7,375 bases of DNA from Eubacteriales bacterium (GCA_030528845.1 JAUMYC010000124.1:1-7375); one strand, 5' to 3'. Positions 1 to 6,381 are shown, counted from the stretch's first letter. Notes: generated by a model from the sequence alone, not told the origin. Program-made: numbers and translations.

Positions 1-237
1 GGGGTCGGCCTTGCGCCGACCCGGGGAAACGGGCGACCGCAAGGGTCGCCCCTACGGTAGAGGAGAAAGTATGGTAGTGTTTCTGTCTGTAGGGGTCGGC
101 CTTGCGCCGACCCGAGGGAACGGGCGACCGCAAGGGTCGCCCCTACGGTAGAGGAGAAAGTATGGTAGTGTTTCTGTCTGTAGGGGTCGGCCTTGCGCCG
201 ACCCGAGGGAACGGGCGACCGCAAGGGTCGCCCCTAC
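1..237. repeat. 91-bp tandem repeat of paired hairpins (2.6 copies)
   Basis: Units start at 1, 92 and 183. The third stops after 55 bp, at the point where the palindromic part ends. Units 1 and 2 differ at two positions in the hairpin linker (24/115 and 27/118); units 2 and 3 are identical over their shared part. Each unit has a 55-bp core followed by a 36-bp spacer (56-91, 147-182). The core holds two 8-bp-stem, 5-nt-loop hairpins: GGGTCGGC/GCCGACCC with loop CTTGC (2-22, 93-113, 184-204), and GGGCGACC/GGTCGCCC with loop GCAAG (31-51, 122-142, 213-233). The core is bounded by TAGGGG and CCCCTA, so the whole is an imperfect palindrome. Translated, such DNA gives peptides like GATLAVAR and RGDPCGRP, which I recall as recurrent spurious peptides in gut Clostridia. 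It is probably a REP/BIME-like intergenic element. The array may continue left of the window. Confidence 0.93.
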
Positions 238-244
238 AATGGGC

Positions 245-283
245 TTCGGGGAGGTCTTTTCTTGACGAAAAGGCCTCCCCGAA
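245..283 (-). terminator. Long inverted repeat after the exporter operon, probable terminator
   Basis: Arms 245-261 and 267-283 are 17 bp each with a 5-nt loop (TTGAC on the plus strand) and one non-Watson-Crick position (255/273). Read from the plus strand that position is a G-U pair, so the helix is complete. Read from the minus strand it is an A/C mismatch. It begins 12 bp past the stop codon of the minus-strand exporter gene, so it most likely ends or protects the 3' end of that transcript. No clean U-run follows on the minus side; U-rich sequence (285-297) follows on the plus side. It may therefore act in both directions, or mainly against plus-strand read-through from the repeat array. 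Confidence 0.6.
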
Positions 284-295
284 ATCGTTCTTTCG

Positions 296-2098
296 TTACT
301 CCGCTTCGCCCATGTTTTCGTTGCAGAGGCGGGCATAAAGGCCGCCCTTGGCGAGGAGTTCTTCGTGGTTTCCGGCCTCGACGATGTATCCGTTCTCCAT
401 GGCGTAGATACAATCGCAGGCGCGGATGGTGGAAAGCCGGTGCGCGATGAAGATGGACGTGCGGCCGGCGGAGATCTTCTGGATGGAATCCTGGATGAGC
501 GCCTCGGTGTTGCTGTCGATGTTAGCCGTGGCTTCGTCCAGCACCAGAATGGACGGGTCGTGCGCGATGGCGCGCGCGAAGGAGATGAGCTGCCTCTCGC
601 CCGTGGAGAAGGTCGCGCCGCGCTCGGCCACCATGTGGTGCATGCCGCCGGGCAGGCTGTTGACGAAATCCTCCGCGCAGGAGAGGCGGATGGCCTCGGC
701 CACCTGCTCGTCCGAGATGGGCGCGTTGATGCGCACGTTGTCGGCGATGGAGCCGACGAAGAGGAACACATCCTGCAGCACGACGCCGACCTGACTGCGC
801 AGAGCGCCCAGCTTCCATTCGCGGATGTCCACGCCGTCTACGAGGATGCGGCCCTTCTGCGGCTCGTAGAAGCGGCTGAGCAGGCTGATGATGGTCGTCT
901 TGCCCGCGCCCGTCGCGCCGACGAAGGCGATCTTGTCGCCCGGGTTGGCCTTGAAGCTCACGTCGCGCAGCACCCAGTCCTCGTTCGTATAGGCGAACCA
1001 GACGTGGTCGAACTCGACCGTGCCGACGATGGGCTCTTCGCGGCCCGGGGCGTCCAGCTGTTCCAGATGGCTGTCGTCGTCCAGCAGAGTGAAGATGCGC
1101 TCGGCGGAGACCATGGCCGACTGGATATTGTTGTATTTCTCGGCGAGGTCGTTGATCGGCTCAAAGAACTGCTCGATATAGCTCTTGAACGCGACGATCA
1201 CGCCCACTTCGATGGCGCCGACGGCGATACCGACCTTGTTGAAGCCGTACAGCAGCAGCAGAACGACCGCCAGCGAAGTGATGACCTCCATGACCGGGCG
1301 CAGGAAGGAATTCATCAGCACCTGAAACATGGTGGTCTTTTTGTATTTGCGGTCCAGCTCGAAGATCTCGGCGTATTTTTCCTTCTCGCGGTTGAACGCC
1401 TGAATGATGCGGATGCCGGAGAGGGATTCGGCGATAAAGCCGTTGATCTGGCCGATGAGCGCCTTCATGCGCACGAAATTCTTGCGCAGGGCGTTGCGGC
1501 AGGCCACCGAGATGATCGCGATCAGCGGGAGCACCGTGAACGAGACCAGCGCCAGCCGCCAGTCCATGATGAGCATGGTGGCGGTCAGGCCGATGAGCAG
1601 GAACACGTCTCGGAACAGGCCGACGAGAACGTCGGTATAGAAGGAGTTGAGCTCTTCCACGTCGTTGGTGGCGCGGGTGAGCAGGCGGCCGGAGCCCATC
1701 TTGTCCATGTCCGAGAGGGGCATGGCGTGGATATGGCGGAACACCTTTCTGCGCAGGTCATCAAGGATGCGCTGGCAGATGCGCGCCATGATCCGCTGCT
1801 GGAACAGAGAGCAGAGGCTGCCGGTGGCGATGACGATGAAATAGATCAGCGCAAGGCCCCAGAGGGAATACAGGCCGATCTGCGCGTTGCCGGCGATGAG
1901 GAAGTCGTCGATGGCGATCTCCAGCACATAGGGCTTGGCCAAGTCGGAGGTGTTGACCAGCAGGACGCACAGGACGCACAGAAGGAGCATCCATGCATGC
2001 GGCTTCATCAGCTTCATCAGCGGCTTGAGCACGCTCTTGTTGGCCTTGATCCGCTTGCCGTCCGCGGTATAATTGCTTGTCGGTCCGCCGCGCATCAT
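296..2098 (-). CDS. ABC exporter half-transporter, catalytic-site subunit (YheH/BmrD-like)
   Basis: A 600-residue membrane-fused ABC half-transporter: an N-terminal six-helix exporter domain (helices roughly at 36-56, 75-96, 158-178, 180-200, 265-288, 292-310) followed by an ATPase domain. Visible motifs: Walker A GATGAGKT (394-401), Q-loop Gln442, signature FSTGERQ (497-503) in place of LSGGQ, Walker B ILVLDE with catalytic Glu522, D-loop (525-528), switch His553. The STGERQLISFARA stretch resembles the BmrD/YheH branch. The ATG start overlaps the TGA of the upstream gene by 4 bp (ATGA), a translational-coupling arrangement; the second codon is also ATG (2093-2095) and could be used. A purine-rich AGAGGGGG lies upstream. 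The protein should pair with the product of 2095-3861 as an asymmetric heterodimer at the cytoplasmic membrane, pumping hydrophobic drugs, lipids or peptides outward. The substrate cannot be read from sequence. Confidence 0.95.
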   Translation of the reverse strand: MMRGGPTSNYTADGKRIKANKSVLKPLMKLMKPHAWMLLLCVLCVLLVNTSDLAKPYVLEIAIDDFLIAGNAQIGLYSLWGLALIYFIVIATGSLCSLFQQRIMARICQRILDDLRRKVFRHIHAMPLSDMDKMGSGRLLTRATNDVEELNSFYTDVLVGLFRDVFLLIGLTATMLIMDWRLALVSFTVLPLIAIISVACRNALRKNFVRMKALIGQINGFIAESLSGIRIIQAFNREKEKYAEIFELDRKYKKTTMFQVLMNSFLRPVMEVITSLAVVLLLLYGFNKVGIAVGAIEVGVIVAFKSYIEQFFEPINDLAEKYNNIQSAMVSAERIFTLLDDDSHLEQLDAPGREEPIVGTVEFDHVWFAYTNEDWVLRDVSFKANPGDKIAFVGATGAGKTTIISLLSRFYEPQKGRILVDGVDIREWKLGALRSQVGVVLQDVFLFVGSIADNVRINAPISDEQVAEAIRLSCAEDFVNSLPGGMHHMVAERGATFSTGERQLISFARAIAHDPSILVLDEATANIDSNTEALIQDSIQKISAGRTSIFIAHRLSTIRACDCIYAMENGYIVEAGNHEELLAKGGLYARLCNENMGEAE

Positions 2099-3861
2099 TG
2101 TTCAGCCGCCCCCTCTCCCTCGTCCTTTTGCTGTTCGTGGAAGATATGGGCGTATTCGCCGCCGAGGGCGAGCAGCTCCTCGTGCGTGCCGCGTTCGAGG
2201 ATCCTGCCGTGGTCCATGTAGAGGATCTCGTCGGCGCCGAGCACGGCGGAGAGCCTGTGCGCGATCACGATGACGCTGCGGCCTTCGAATTCGGTCTTGA
2301 GCGCGCCGAGGATGCGCGCTTCGGTGGCGGTGTCCACTGCGCTGAGCGTGTCGTCCAGCAGCAGCACCTGCGGCCCGCGCACGAGCGCCCTCGCAAGGGA
2401 GGTGCGCTGCCTCTGGCCGCCGGAGAGGTGGTTGCCGCGCTCGCCGCAGATGGTCTCCAGCTTCCGGGGCATGTTTTCGATGTCGCCCGTCATGCCGGCG
2501 ATATCCAGCGCCCGGCGGATCTCCTCTTCGCTCGCGTTGGAGAAGAAGGAGACGTTTTCCTTGATGGAAACATTGAAGAGGAAGCCGTCCTGCGGGACAT
2601 AGCCGCAGGCGTCGCGCACGGCGGCGGCGGGGATGTCGCAGATATCGCGGCCGTCGATGAACAGCTGGCCTCTCTGTGGCGGCAGGATCTTGAGCAGAAG
2701 CTGCAGCACGGTGGATTTGCCGCTGCCCGTGGGCCCGACGATGCCGAGCATGCCGCCGGCGGGGATATGGAAGCTCAAATCTTCCACGGCCGGCACGGTG
2801 CCGTCAAAGTGGGTGTAGGTGAGGTTTCGGGCTTCGATCTCGCCGAGGATGGGCGTTTTGTCTTCCCTGCGCTCGAATTCGGGGATCTCCTCGATATCGA
2901 AGAGCGCCCGCAGCCTCTTGAAGCTGGCCAGACCCCTCTGCAGCATATTCACGATGCGGCCGATGGCCGTGACGGGGTTGACGATCATCGTGAGATAGGA
3001 GTTGAAGGCGACGTAATCGCCCACGCTCATCTCGCCCGCGAGCACGAGGTTGCCGCCGTAGACGATGCCGATGACATAGCTCAGGCCGAAGAGGAGCTTC
3101 ATGATCGGCTGCGTGAGGGCGGAGGTGTCGTTGAGGTCGATGTTGGCCTTGCGCATGGTCTCGCTCTCTTCGGCGAAGACTTCGTTCTGCGCGTTTTCCT
3201 GTGCAAAGGCCTTGAGCACGCGCATGCCGTTGATGTTTTCCTGCACATGGCCGGAGATGTTGGTGAACAGCTCCTGCACGCGGCGGGACTTGCGCTGCAC
3301 CTTGCGGCCGATGAAGGTGATCAGGAAAACGGCCACGGGGATGGGCGCGAGGGCGAGGAAGGTGAGCCTTCCGTTGATGCCCGCGGCCATCTGCGTGATG
3401 GAAAAGCCGATGGAAACGAGTGCGTTGAGCGACTGGGAGAGCACCATGGACATCATCATGCGCACGGCATTGACGTCGTTCACCGCGTAGGCCATCATGT
3501 CGCCCGAGCGGTGGGTGCCGTAGAAGGAGACGGGCAGCTTCTGCAGATGGTCGTAGAGCTGGTTGCGCAGCCATATTTCCATCTCACGCCCGTTGCCGAT
3601 GATGAAATAGCGCCATGCGAGCCTTGTGAGGAAGACGCCGATGGCGATCCAGAGGATCATCAGCGCGTTGGGGAGAAATTGCCGGAAGGTAACGCCGCCC
3701 GATGCGGCTTGTTCCAGCAGGTCGACCGCTTCGCCGAGTACGATCGGCGCGCGGGTGGAGATCCACGAGCACAATATCAGGAAGAATGCGCCCGGGAAGT
3801 ACTTCCAGCCGTACTTTTTTAGAAAGGGTTTCAGCATGCGTTTTCTGTCCTCCTTGCGCAT
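2095..3861 (-). CDS. ABC exporter half-transporter, degenerate-site subunit (YheI/BmrC-like)
   Basis: A 588-residue half-transporter and first gene of the exporter operon. Six predicted membrane helices occupy about residues 20-315, and an ATPase domain follows. Motifs: Walker A GPTGSGKST (376-384), Q-loop Gln424, canonical signature LSGGQ (479-483), Walker B VLLLDD (499-504), D-loop (507-510), switch His535. The residue after the Walker B aspartate is Asp504 instead of the catalytic glutamate. This is the known mark of the degenerate site in heterodimeric exporters such as BmrCD, LmrCD and TM287/288. Its LSGGQ would complete the working site of the partner, while its own Walker motifs face the partner's variant signature. 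The ATG at 3859-3861 gives MRKEDRKRML. A second ATG at 3835-3837 (residue 9) is preceded by a perfect AAGGAGG and may be the real start, giving 580 residues. The 3' end overlaps the partner gene by 4 bp. Confidence 0.94.
   Translation of the reverse strand: MRKEDRKRMLKPFLKKYGWKYFPGAFFLILCSWISTRAPIVLGEAVDLLEQAASGGVTFRQFLPNALMILWIAIGVFLTRLAWRYFIIGNGREMEIWLRNQLYDHLQKLPVSFYGTHRSGDMMAYAVNDVNAVRMMMSMVLSQSLNALVSIGFSITQMAAGINGRLTFLALAPIPVAVFLITFIGRKVQRKSRRVQELFTNISGHVQENINGMRVLKAFAQENAQNEVFAEESETMRKANIDLNDTSALTQPIMKLLFGLSYVIGIVYGGNLVLAGEMSVGDYVAFNSYLTMIVNPVTAIGRIVNMLQRGLASFKRLRALFDIEEIPEFERREDKTPILGEIEARNLTYTHFDGTVPAVEDLSFHIPAGGMLGIVGPTGSGKSTVLQLLLKILPPQRGQLFIDGRDICDIPAAAVRDACGYVPQDGFLFNVSIKENVSFFSNASEEEIRRALDIAGMTGDIENMPRKLETICGERGNHLSGGQRQRTSLARALVRGPQVLLLDDTLSAVDTATEARILGALKTEFEGRSVIVIAHRLSAVLGADEILYMDHGRILERGTHEELLALGGEYAHIFHEQQKDEGEGAAEQ
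3849..3855 (-). promoter_or_regulatory. Shine-Dalgarno AAGGAGG favouring an internal start
   Basis: On the minus strand AAGGAGG (3855 to 3849) lies 11 nt before the ATG at 3837. This box is inside the reading frame if translation begins at 3861. The upstream ATG at 3861 has only GGGAG three nt away, which is too close to be good. Starting at 3837 gives MLKPFLKKYGWK, a typical exporter amino terminus. I lean slightly toward 3837, but the 11-nt spacing is a little long, so both starts stay open. Confidence 0.55.
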
Positions 3862-3910
3862 GGGCTCCCTTTCAGGGGATGCGGAGGGGGAGGATCTTTC
3901 TTTTTCGGGG

Positions 3911-3932
3911 AAGAAAAGACGGCGCTGCCGTC
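3911..3932 (-). terminator. Intrinsic-terminator-like hairpin in the exporter leader (candidate attenuator)
   Basis: Read on the minus strand: GACGGC, loop AGC, GCCGTC (3932 to 3918), followed directly by TTTTCTT (3917-3911). This is a six-pair all-strong stem with a U-rich tail, about 50 nt before the first exporter start. No gene ends just upstream on this strand, so it would act on the exporter transcript itself. Short stem and tight loop lower the confidence. Known precedent: B. subtilis bmrCD is controlled by attenuation through a leader, but I find no clear bmrB-like leader peptide here. Confidence 0.45.
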
Positions 3933-4276
3933 GATAGGGATGGGGGGTGTATGCTGTTTTTCATCCGGACGGAAGCGGCCGGCGCTCGGCCGGCCCGCAG
4001 CGCAGGCGCGCCGCAGCCTGAAGACCCTGTCCGCCCCTCTGTCAGGGGGAGCCTGTTTCATAGGGGCTGTGCCGCGCGGCAGCCGAGCCTTGCGGCACGG
4101 AAGCGTGGCAGATCAATATGAGGCATGCCGGGAGGAAGAAAAATCATATGCGGGGGAACTTTGTGCAGACAGGAACGAACGCGCACGGCCCGCAGGCCCT
4201 GCGCATGGTTTCTTTTGTCGCCGCAGTTTGGTTTTGTTTATGCGGCGGTATTCCCTGCCACGTCTTTGTCGGGCAT

Positions 4277-4292
4277 TGTTTCACGTGAAACA
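4277..4292. other. parS centromere site 1 (ParB/Spo0J binding)
   Basis: The 16-bp palindrome TGTTTCACGTGAAACA matches the Bacillota chromosomal parS consensus (TGTTNCACGTGAAACA) at every position. ParB/Spo0J binds such sites, spreads on DNA as a CTP-dependent clamp, and loads SMC for chromosome segregation. Sites of this kind cluster around oriC in most bacteria, so the site suggests an origin-proximal location. It lies in non-coding DNA about 100 bp downstream of the predicted exporter promoter. Confidence 0.93.
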
Positions 4293-4303
4293 CACGGCGG
4301 ATA

Positions 4304-4319
4304 TGTTTCACGTGAAACA
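4304..4319. other. parS centromere site 2 (ParB/Spo0J binding)
   Basis: A second perfect TGTTTCACGTGAAACA, 27 bp centre-to-centre from site 1 with 11 bp between them. The flanks differ (ATA...TTC here, CAT...CAC at site 1), so only the 16-mer itself is repeated, not a larger duplicated block. That pattern argues for selection on the binding site. Confidence 0.93.
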
Positions 4320-4376
4320 TTCCGCCTGTTCAGCGTCGTGCGTTTCGGCTCTTTACGCATATGGAGCCTGTCCTTC

Positions 4377-4405
4377 TTGCATCCTCAAACATTCTCTATT
4401 ATAAT
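4377..4405 (+). promoter_or_regulatory. Promoter for the DUF5711-CvpA operon
   Basis: -35 TTGCAT (4377-4382), a 17-bp spacer and a perfect -10 TATAAT (4400-4405). The predicted start is near 4412, leaving a 5' UTR of about 120 nt before the ATG at 4533. The -10 overlaps the -10 of the divergent minus-strand promoter by 4 bp (4400-4403). Confidence 0.7.
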
Positions 4406-4427
4406 ACCTTTAGCGCCCTGTTTGCAA
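4398..4427 (-). promoter_or_regulatory. Promoter for the ABC exporter operon
   Basis: On the minus strand: -35 TTGCAA (4427-4422), an 18-bp spacer and a perfect -10 TATAAT (4403-4398), with a start predicted near 4391. This is the only good sigma-A-type promoter I see upstream of the exporter genes. It is about 530 bp from the start codon, so a long leader is implied. Confidence 0.65.
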
Positions 4428-4489
4428 GTTTTGGCGAACAGCCCCGCGCAGGCGCGAATAAAGCGCTATATTATATGTAGAAAAAGCGA

Positions 4490-4514
4490 CAGGCGGAGCT
4501 CGGCGCGCCGCCTG
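4490..4514 (+). other. Stem-loop just upstream of the DUF5711 ribosome binding site
   Basis: CAGGCGG (4490-4496) pairs with CCGCCTG (4508-4514) around an 11-nt GC-rich loop. The stem ends 4 nt before the Shine-Dalgarno GGAGG at 4519-4523. There is no T-run, so it is not a terminator. It may stabilise the 5' UTR or tune access to the ribosome binding site. Confidence 0.4.
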
Positions 4515-4532
4515 CCTTGGAGGAAATGAACT

Positions 4533-5630
4533 ATGCAGGAGAAAAAACCGAGCCGCACGGGCTGGCTCCCCACGGTCTGCATCGTGCTGCTCTGCTGCGC
4601 GGTCGCGTGGCTTGGCGCGAGGTGGCTCGTGCCGGAAAAGACGAGAGTGCTGAGCGATTATGTCGAACTGCCGACCTACGCCGGGCAGCCGTGCGTGCCC
4701 CTCGGCGACAGCGCCGCCTATTACGACGGCACCATCCTCTACGCGCTGCGCGAAAACGGCATGCAGCGCTGGTCGTACCTTGCGGGCGCGAACGCCGGCT
4801 TTCATGTGGGAGAGGGCGGCGTGACGACGTGGACGGGCGCGCAGGTGACGCTGCTGAACGAAAGCAGCGGAGCGACGGTCTTCAGCGTGACCATGGCCAA
4901 GCCCGTGCTCTCCGCGCATGCGGGCAGCCGCTATGTGGCCGTGTGTACCGGCGAGGAGGACGACGCGACCATCGTCGTGCTCGACCACAACGGCAAGACG
5001 GTCGACACCATCGACAAGCCGAACCTGACCGTGCTCGATTACGGCTTCTTCAATTCGGGCAATCTCTTCTGGCTGATGACGCTGGACACGGACGGCACCG
5101 TGCCCACGAGCCAGCTCTCCACCTATAAACCCGGCAAGACCGAGACCGGCTCGATCGTGGACAGCGAGCAGGTGGTCTACAAGGTCCTGTTCCATTCGAG
5201 CACGATCCGCGCAGTGGGCACGAGCTATGCCCGCTCCTACGACTACACCGGTAAGGAGGACGCCTCCGCGCGCATGCTGGTGTACGGCTGGTATCTGCAG
5301 GATCTCTACGGCGACGGCGAAAACCCGCTGATGCTCTTCGTGCCGATGGACGACACCGGCGGCGTGGCGGCCATACAGGACATCCGGCTGGTGCAGGGCG
5401 ACGTTGACAGGACGATCCGCCTGCCCTATCCCTGCTTCGACGTCTTCGCGGGCAACGGCGTGGTTTACGGCTTCTCGAACGAATACCTCGTGCTGGGAAC
5501 AATCGACGGCTCCGCTTCGACTATATATCGACTGCCCGTGTATGCCGAGGATGTGCTCGGCGTGACGGAGGACGGCAAGGCGCTGGTCATTTCGTCGGGC
5601 AAGGTGTATCTGGTGCAGCTGCCGGCCTAA
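4533..5630 (+). CDS. DUF5711-like membrane-anchored protein with propeller-like exterior
   Basis: A 365-residue protein of unknown function. Residues 1-10 are polar and basic, about 11-33 form one membrane segment (LPTVCIVLLCCAVAWLGARW), and the rest should lie outside the membrane. The exterior is made of repeated beta-strand-turn units such as AAYYDGTILYAL, VVLDHNGKTV, VVYGFSNEYLVLGTIDG and LGVTEDGKALVISSGKVYLV, the look of a PQQ/WD-like beta-propeller. From memory this matches the DUF5711 family of Clostridia; no catalytic motif is visible. The start is set by GGAGG (4519-4523), 9 nt before the ATG. The CvpA-family gene follows after 36 bp and should be co-transcribed, so the pair probably works together at the cell envelope. 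It could instead be a generic propeller sensor or scaffold. The cysteines (16, 21, 22, 54, 138, 301) form no CxxC or lipobox, so this is not a lipoprotein. Confidence 0.88.
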   Translation: MQEKKPSRTGWLPTVCIVLLCCAVAWLGARWLVPEKTRVLSDYVELPTYAGQPCVPLGDSAAYYDGTILYALRENGMQRWSYLAGANAGFHVGEGGVTTWTGAQVTLLNESSGATVFSVTMAKPVLSAHAGSRYVAVCTGEEDDATIVVLDHNGKTVDTIDKPNLTVLDYGFFNSGNLFWLMTLDTDGTVPTSQLSTYKPGKTETGSIVDSEQVVYKVLFHSSTIRAVGTSYARSYDYTGKEDASARMLVYGWYLQDLYGDGENPLMLFVPMDDTGGVAAIQDIRLVQGDVDRTIRLPYPCFDVFAGNGVVYGFSNEYLVLGTIDGSASTIYRLPVYAEDVLGVTEDGKALVISSGKVYLVQLPA

Positions 5631-5666
5631 GGAAGGGCGGCGGCGCCTGCCAAAAGGAGGACGCGC

Positions 5667-6374
5667 ATGAATATCTTCGATATCATCATCCTGGCGATCT
5701 TGGGCGTGAGCCTGATCTCCGGTATGTACAAGGGTTTTCTGGCCTCGGGGCTTACGATCATCGGCTTCATCGCCGCGTGGGTCGGCGCGATGCATTTTTA
5801 CCCGCAGCTGAGCGCGGCGATCCAGTCCAACGCTTCCATCATGGAGATGCTGCAGTATTATCTCGAGGCGGACGCGCTCTTTGAGAGCAGCGCTGCCGGA
5901 GCAAAGCTCGCGTCGGCGGTCTCGCAGACGGAGCTGGCGCAGACCATCTCCACTTTGCCCCTCCCCGCCATCATTACCGACGCCTTCCGCGAAAACGTGC
6001 TCGCGCAGAGCTTCGCCTCGCTCGATCTGACGACCCTCGCGGAGTATCTGGGACAGACCATCTGCGGAGCGGCCATCAACGTGCTCTCTTTCCTTGCGAT
6101 GTTCATCGTGAGCTATGTGGTCGTGCTGCTGCTGGTGAACCTGCTCAACCATGTCTTCCGCTTCCCCGTGCTGCGCCATCTGGACTGGCTGCTCGGCGGC
6201 GCGTTCGGGCTGGTGCGCGGCGCGGTCGTCACGGCGCTGCTCTTCTCCATGGCGCCGATGATCCTGTCCATGCTGCCGCTGGAGATCACCGAGGAGCTGA
6301 TCGGCAGCTCGGTCTTCTATGATTTCTTCTCCCGCAACAATATCCTCGAGACCCTCGTGCAGAGCGTGTTCTAA
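5667..6374 (+). CDS. CvpA-family integral membrane protein
   Basis: A 235-residue membrane protein with four predicted helices (about 3-20, 25-44, 135-160, 172-202) and a polar, mostly helical stretch at 45-134 between helices 2 and 3. The opening, MNIFDIIILAILGVSLISG followed by a basic-aromatic MYKGF motif, is typical of the CvpA family, as is the RGAVVTALL-type last helix. CvpA was first linked to colicin V production in E. coli. Members elsewhere are tied to envelope homeostasis, and the molecular activity is not settled. The start is set by a perfect AAGGAGG (5654-5660) 6 nt before the ATG. It lies 36 bp after the DUF5711-like gene with no terminator or promoter between, so the two form one operon. 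The insert between helices 2 and 3 is long compared with short CvpA proteins of about 160-180 residues. Confidence 0.9.
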   Translation: MNIFDIIILAILGVSLISGMYKGFLASGLTIIGFIAAWVGAMHFYPQLSAAIQSNASIMEMLQYYLEADALFESSAAGAKLASAVSQTELAQTISTLPLPAIITDAFRENVLAQSFASLDLTTLAEYLGQTICGAAINVLSFLAMFIVSYVVVLLLVNLLNHVFRFPVLRHLDWLLGGAFGLVRGAVVTALLFSMAPMILSMLPLEITEELIGSSVFYDFFSRNNILETLVQSVF

Positions 6375-6381
6375 GAGGCCT

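Larger units (their letters stand above)
3862..4376. other. Non-coding upstream region and probable long leader of the exporter operon
   Basis: I find no supportable gene on either strand in this stretch. Open frames on both strands lack ribosome binding sites and recognisable domains. If the minus-strand promoter at 4398-4427 is used, transcription starts near 4391, and the exporter mRNA has a leader of about 530 nt. The leader can fold locally: a hairpin with U-run at 3911-3932, CGGCCG/CGGCCG (3976-3981 with 3987-3992), CCCCT/AGGGG (4034-4038 with 4044-4048) and GTGCCGC/GCGGCAC (4069-4075 with 4092-4098). The two parS sites also lie here. I see no convincing second promoter closer to the exporter genes. 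Confidence 0.6.

Noticed and set aside
1..237. CRISPR array
   Set aside because: The intervals between cores are identical rather than unique, the period is 91 bp, and no cas gene is present.
52..771. 239-residue minus-strand open frame ending in the tandem repeats
   Set aside because: Out-of-frame reading of the exporter 3' end joined to translated repeat DNA (GATLAVAR, RGDPCGRP peptides), a well-known spurious-annotation pattern.
365..2221. 618-residue open frame antisense to the exporter gene at 296-2098
   Set aside because: Shadow frame of GC-rich coding DNA: composition dominated by D, E, H, A, R with no recognisable domain, while the minus strand encodes a complete ABC exporter.
2077..3822. 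581-residue open frame antisense to the exporter gene at 2095-3861
   Set aside because: Same kind of shadow frame; no domain and no plausible ribosome binding site, opposite an unmistakable ABC protein.
3831..4147. Minus-strand small frames at 4058-4147 (29 codons) and 3831-4061 (76 codons) overlapping as ATGA
   Set aside because: The overlap looks like translational coupling, but neither has a Shine-Dalgarno, the second runs into the exporter gene in another frame, and the peptides are Pro/Arg/Ala-rich with no family likeness.
4238..4360. 40-codon minus-strand open frame (MRKEPKRTTLNRR...) as an exporter leader peptide
   Set aside because: Most of it is read through the two parS sites (VSRET twice), the ribosome binding site is weak (AAGGA, 10 nt away), and it ends far from the hairpin at 3911-3932. 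It is probably chance, though its position near the predicted transcript start keeps it worth remembering.
4467..4475. AT-rich TATATTATA as a second promoter for the DUF5711 operon
   Set aside because: No -35-like hexamer is found at 16-18 bp on either strand, and no extended -10 TG is present.
3940..4529. Plus-strand frames of 154 and 134 codons across the intergenic region
   Set aside because: They pass through the parS sites (VSRET, MFHVKH peptides) and both promoters, and have no domain. They are chance frames in GC-rich DNA.
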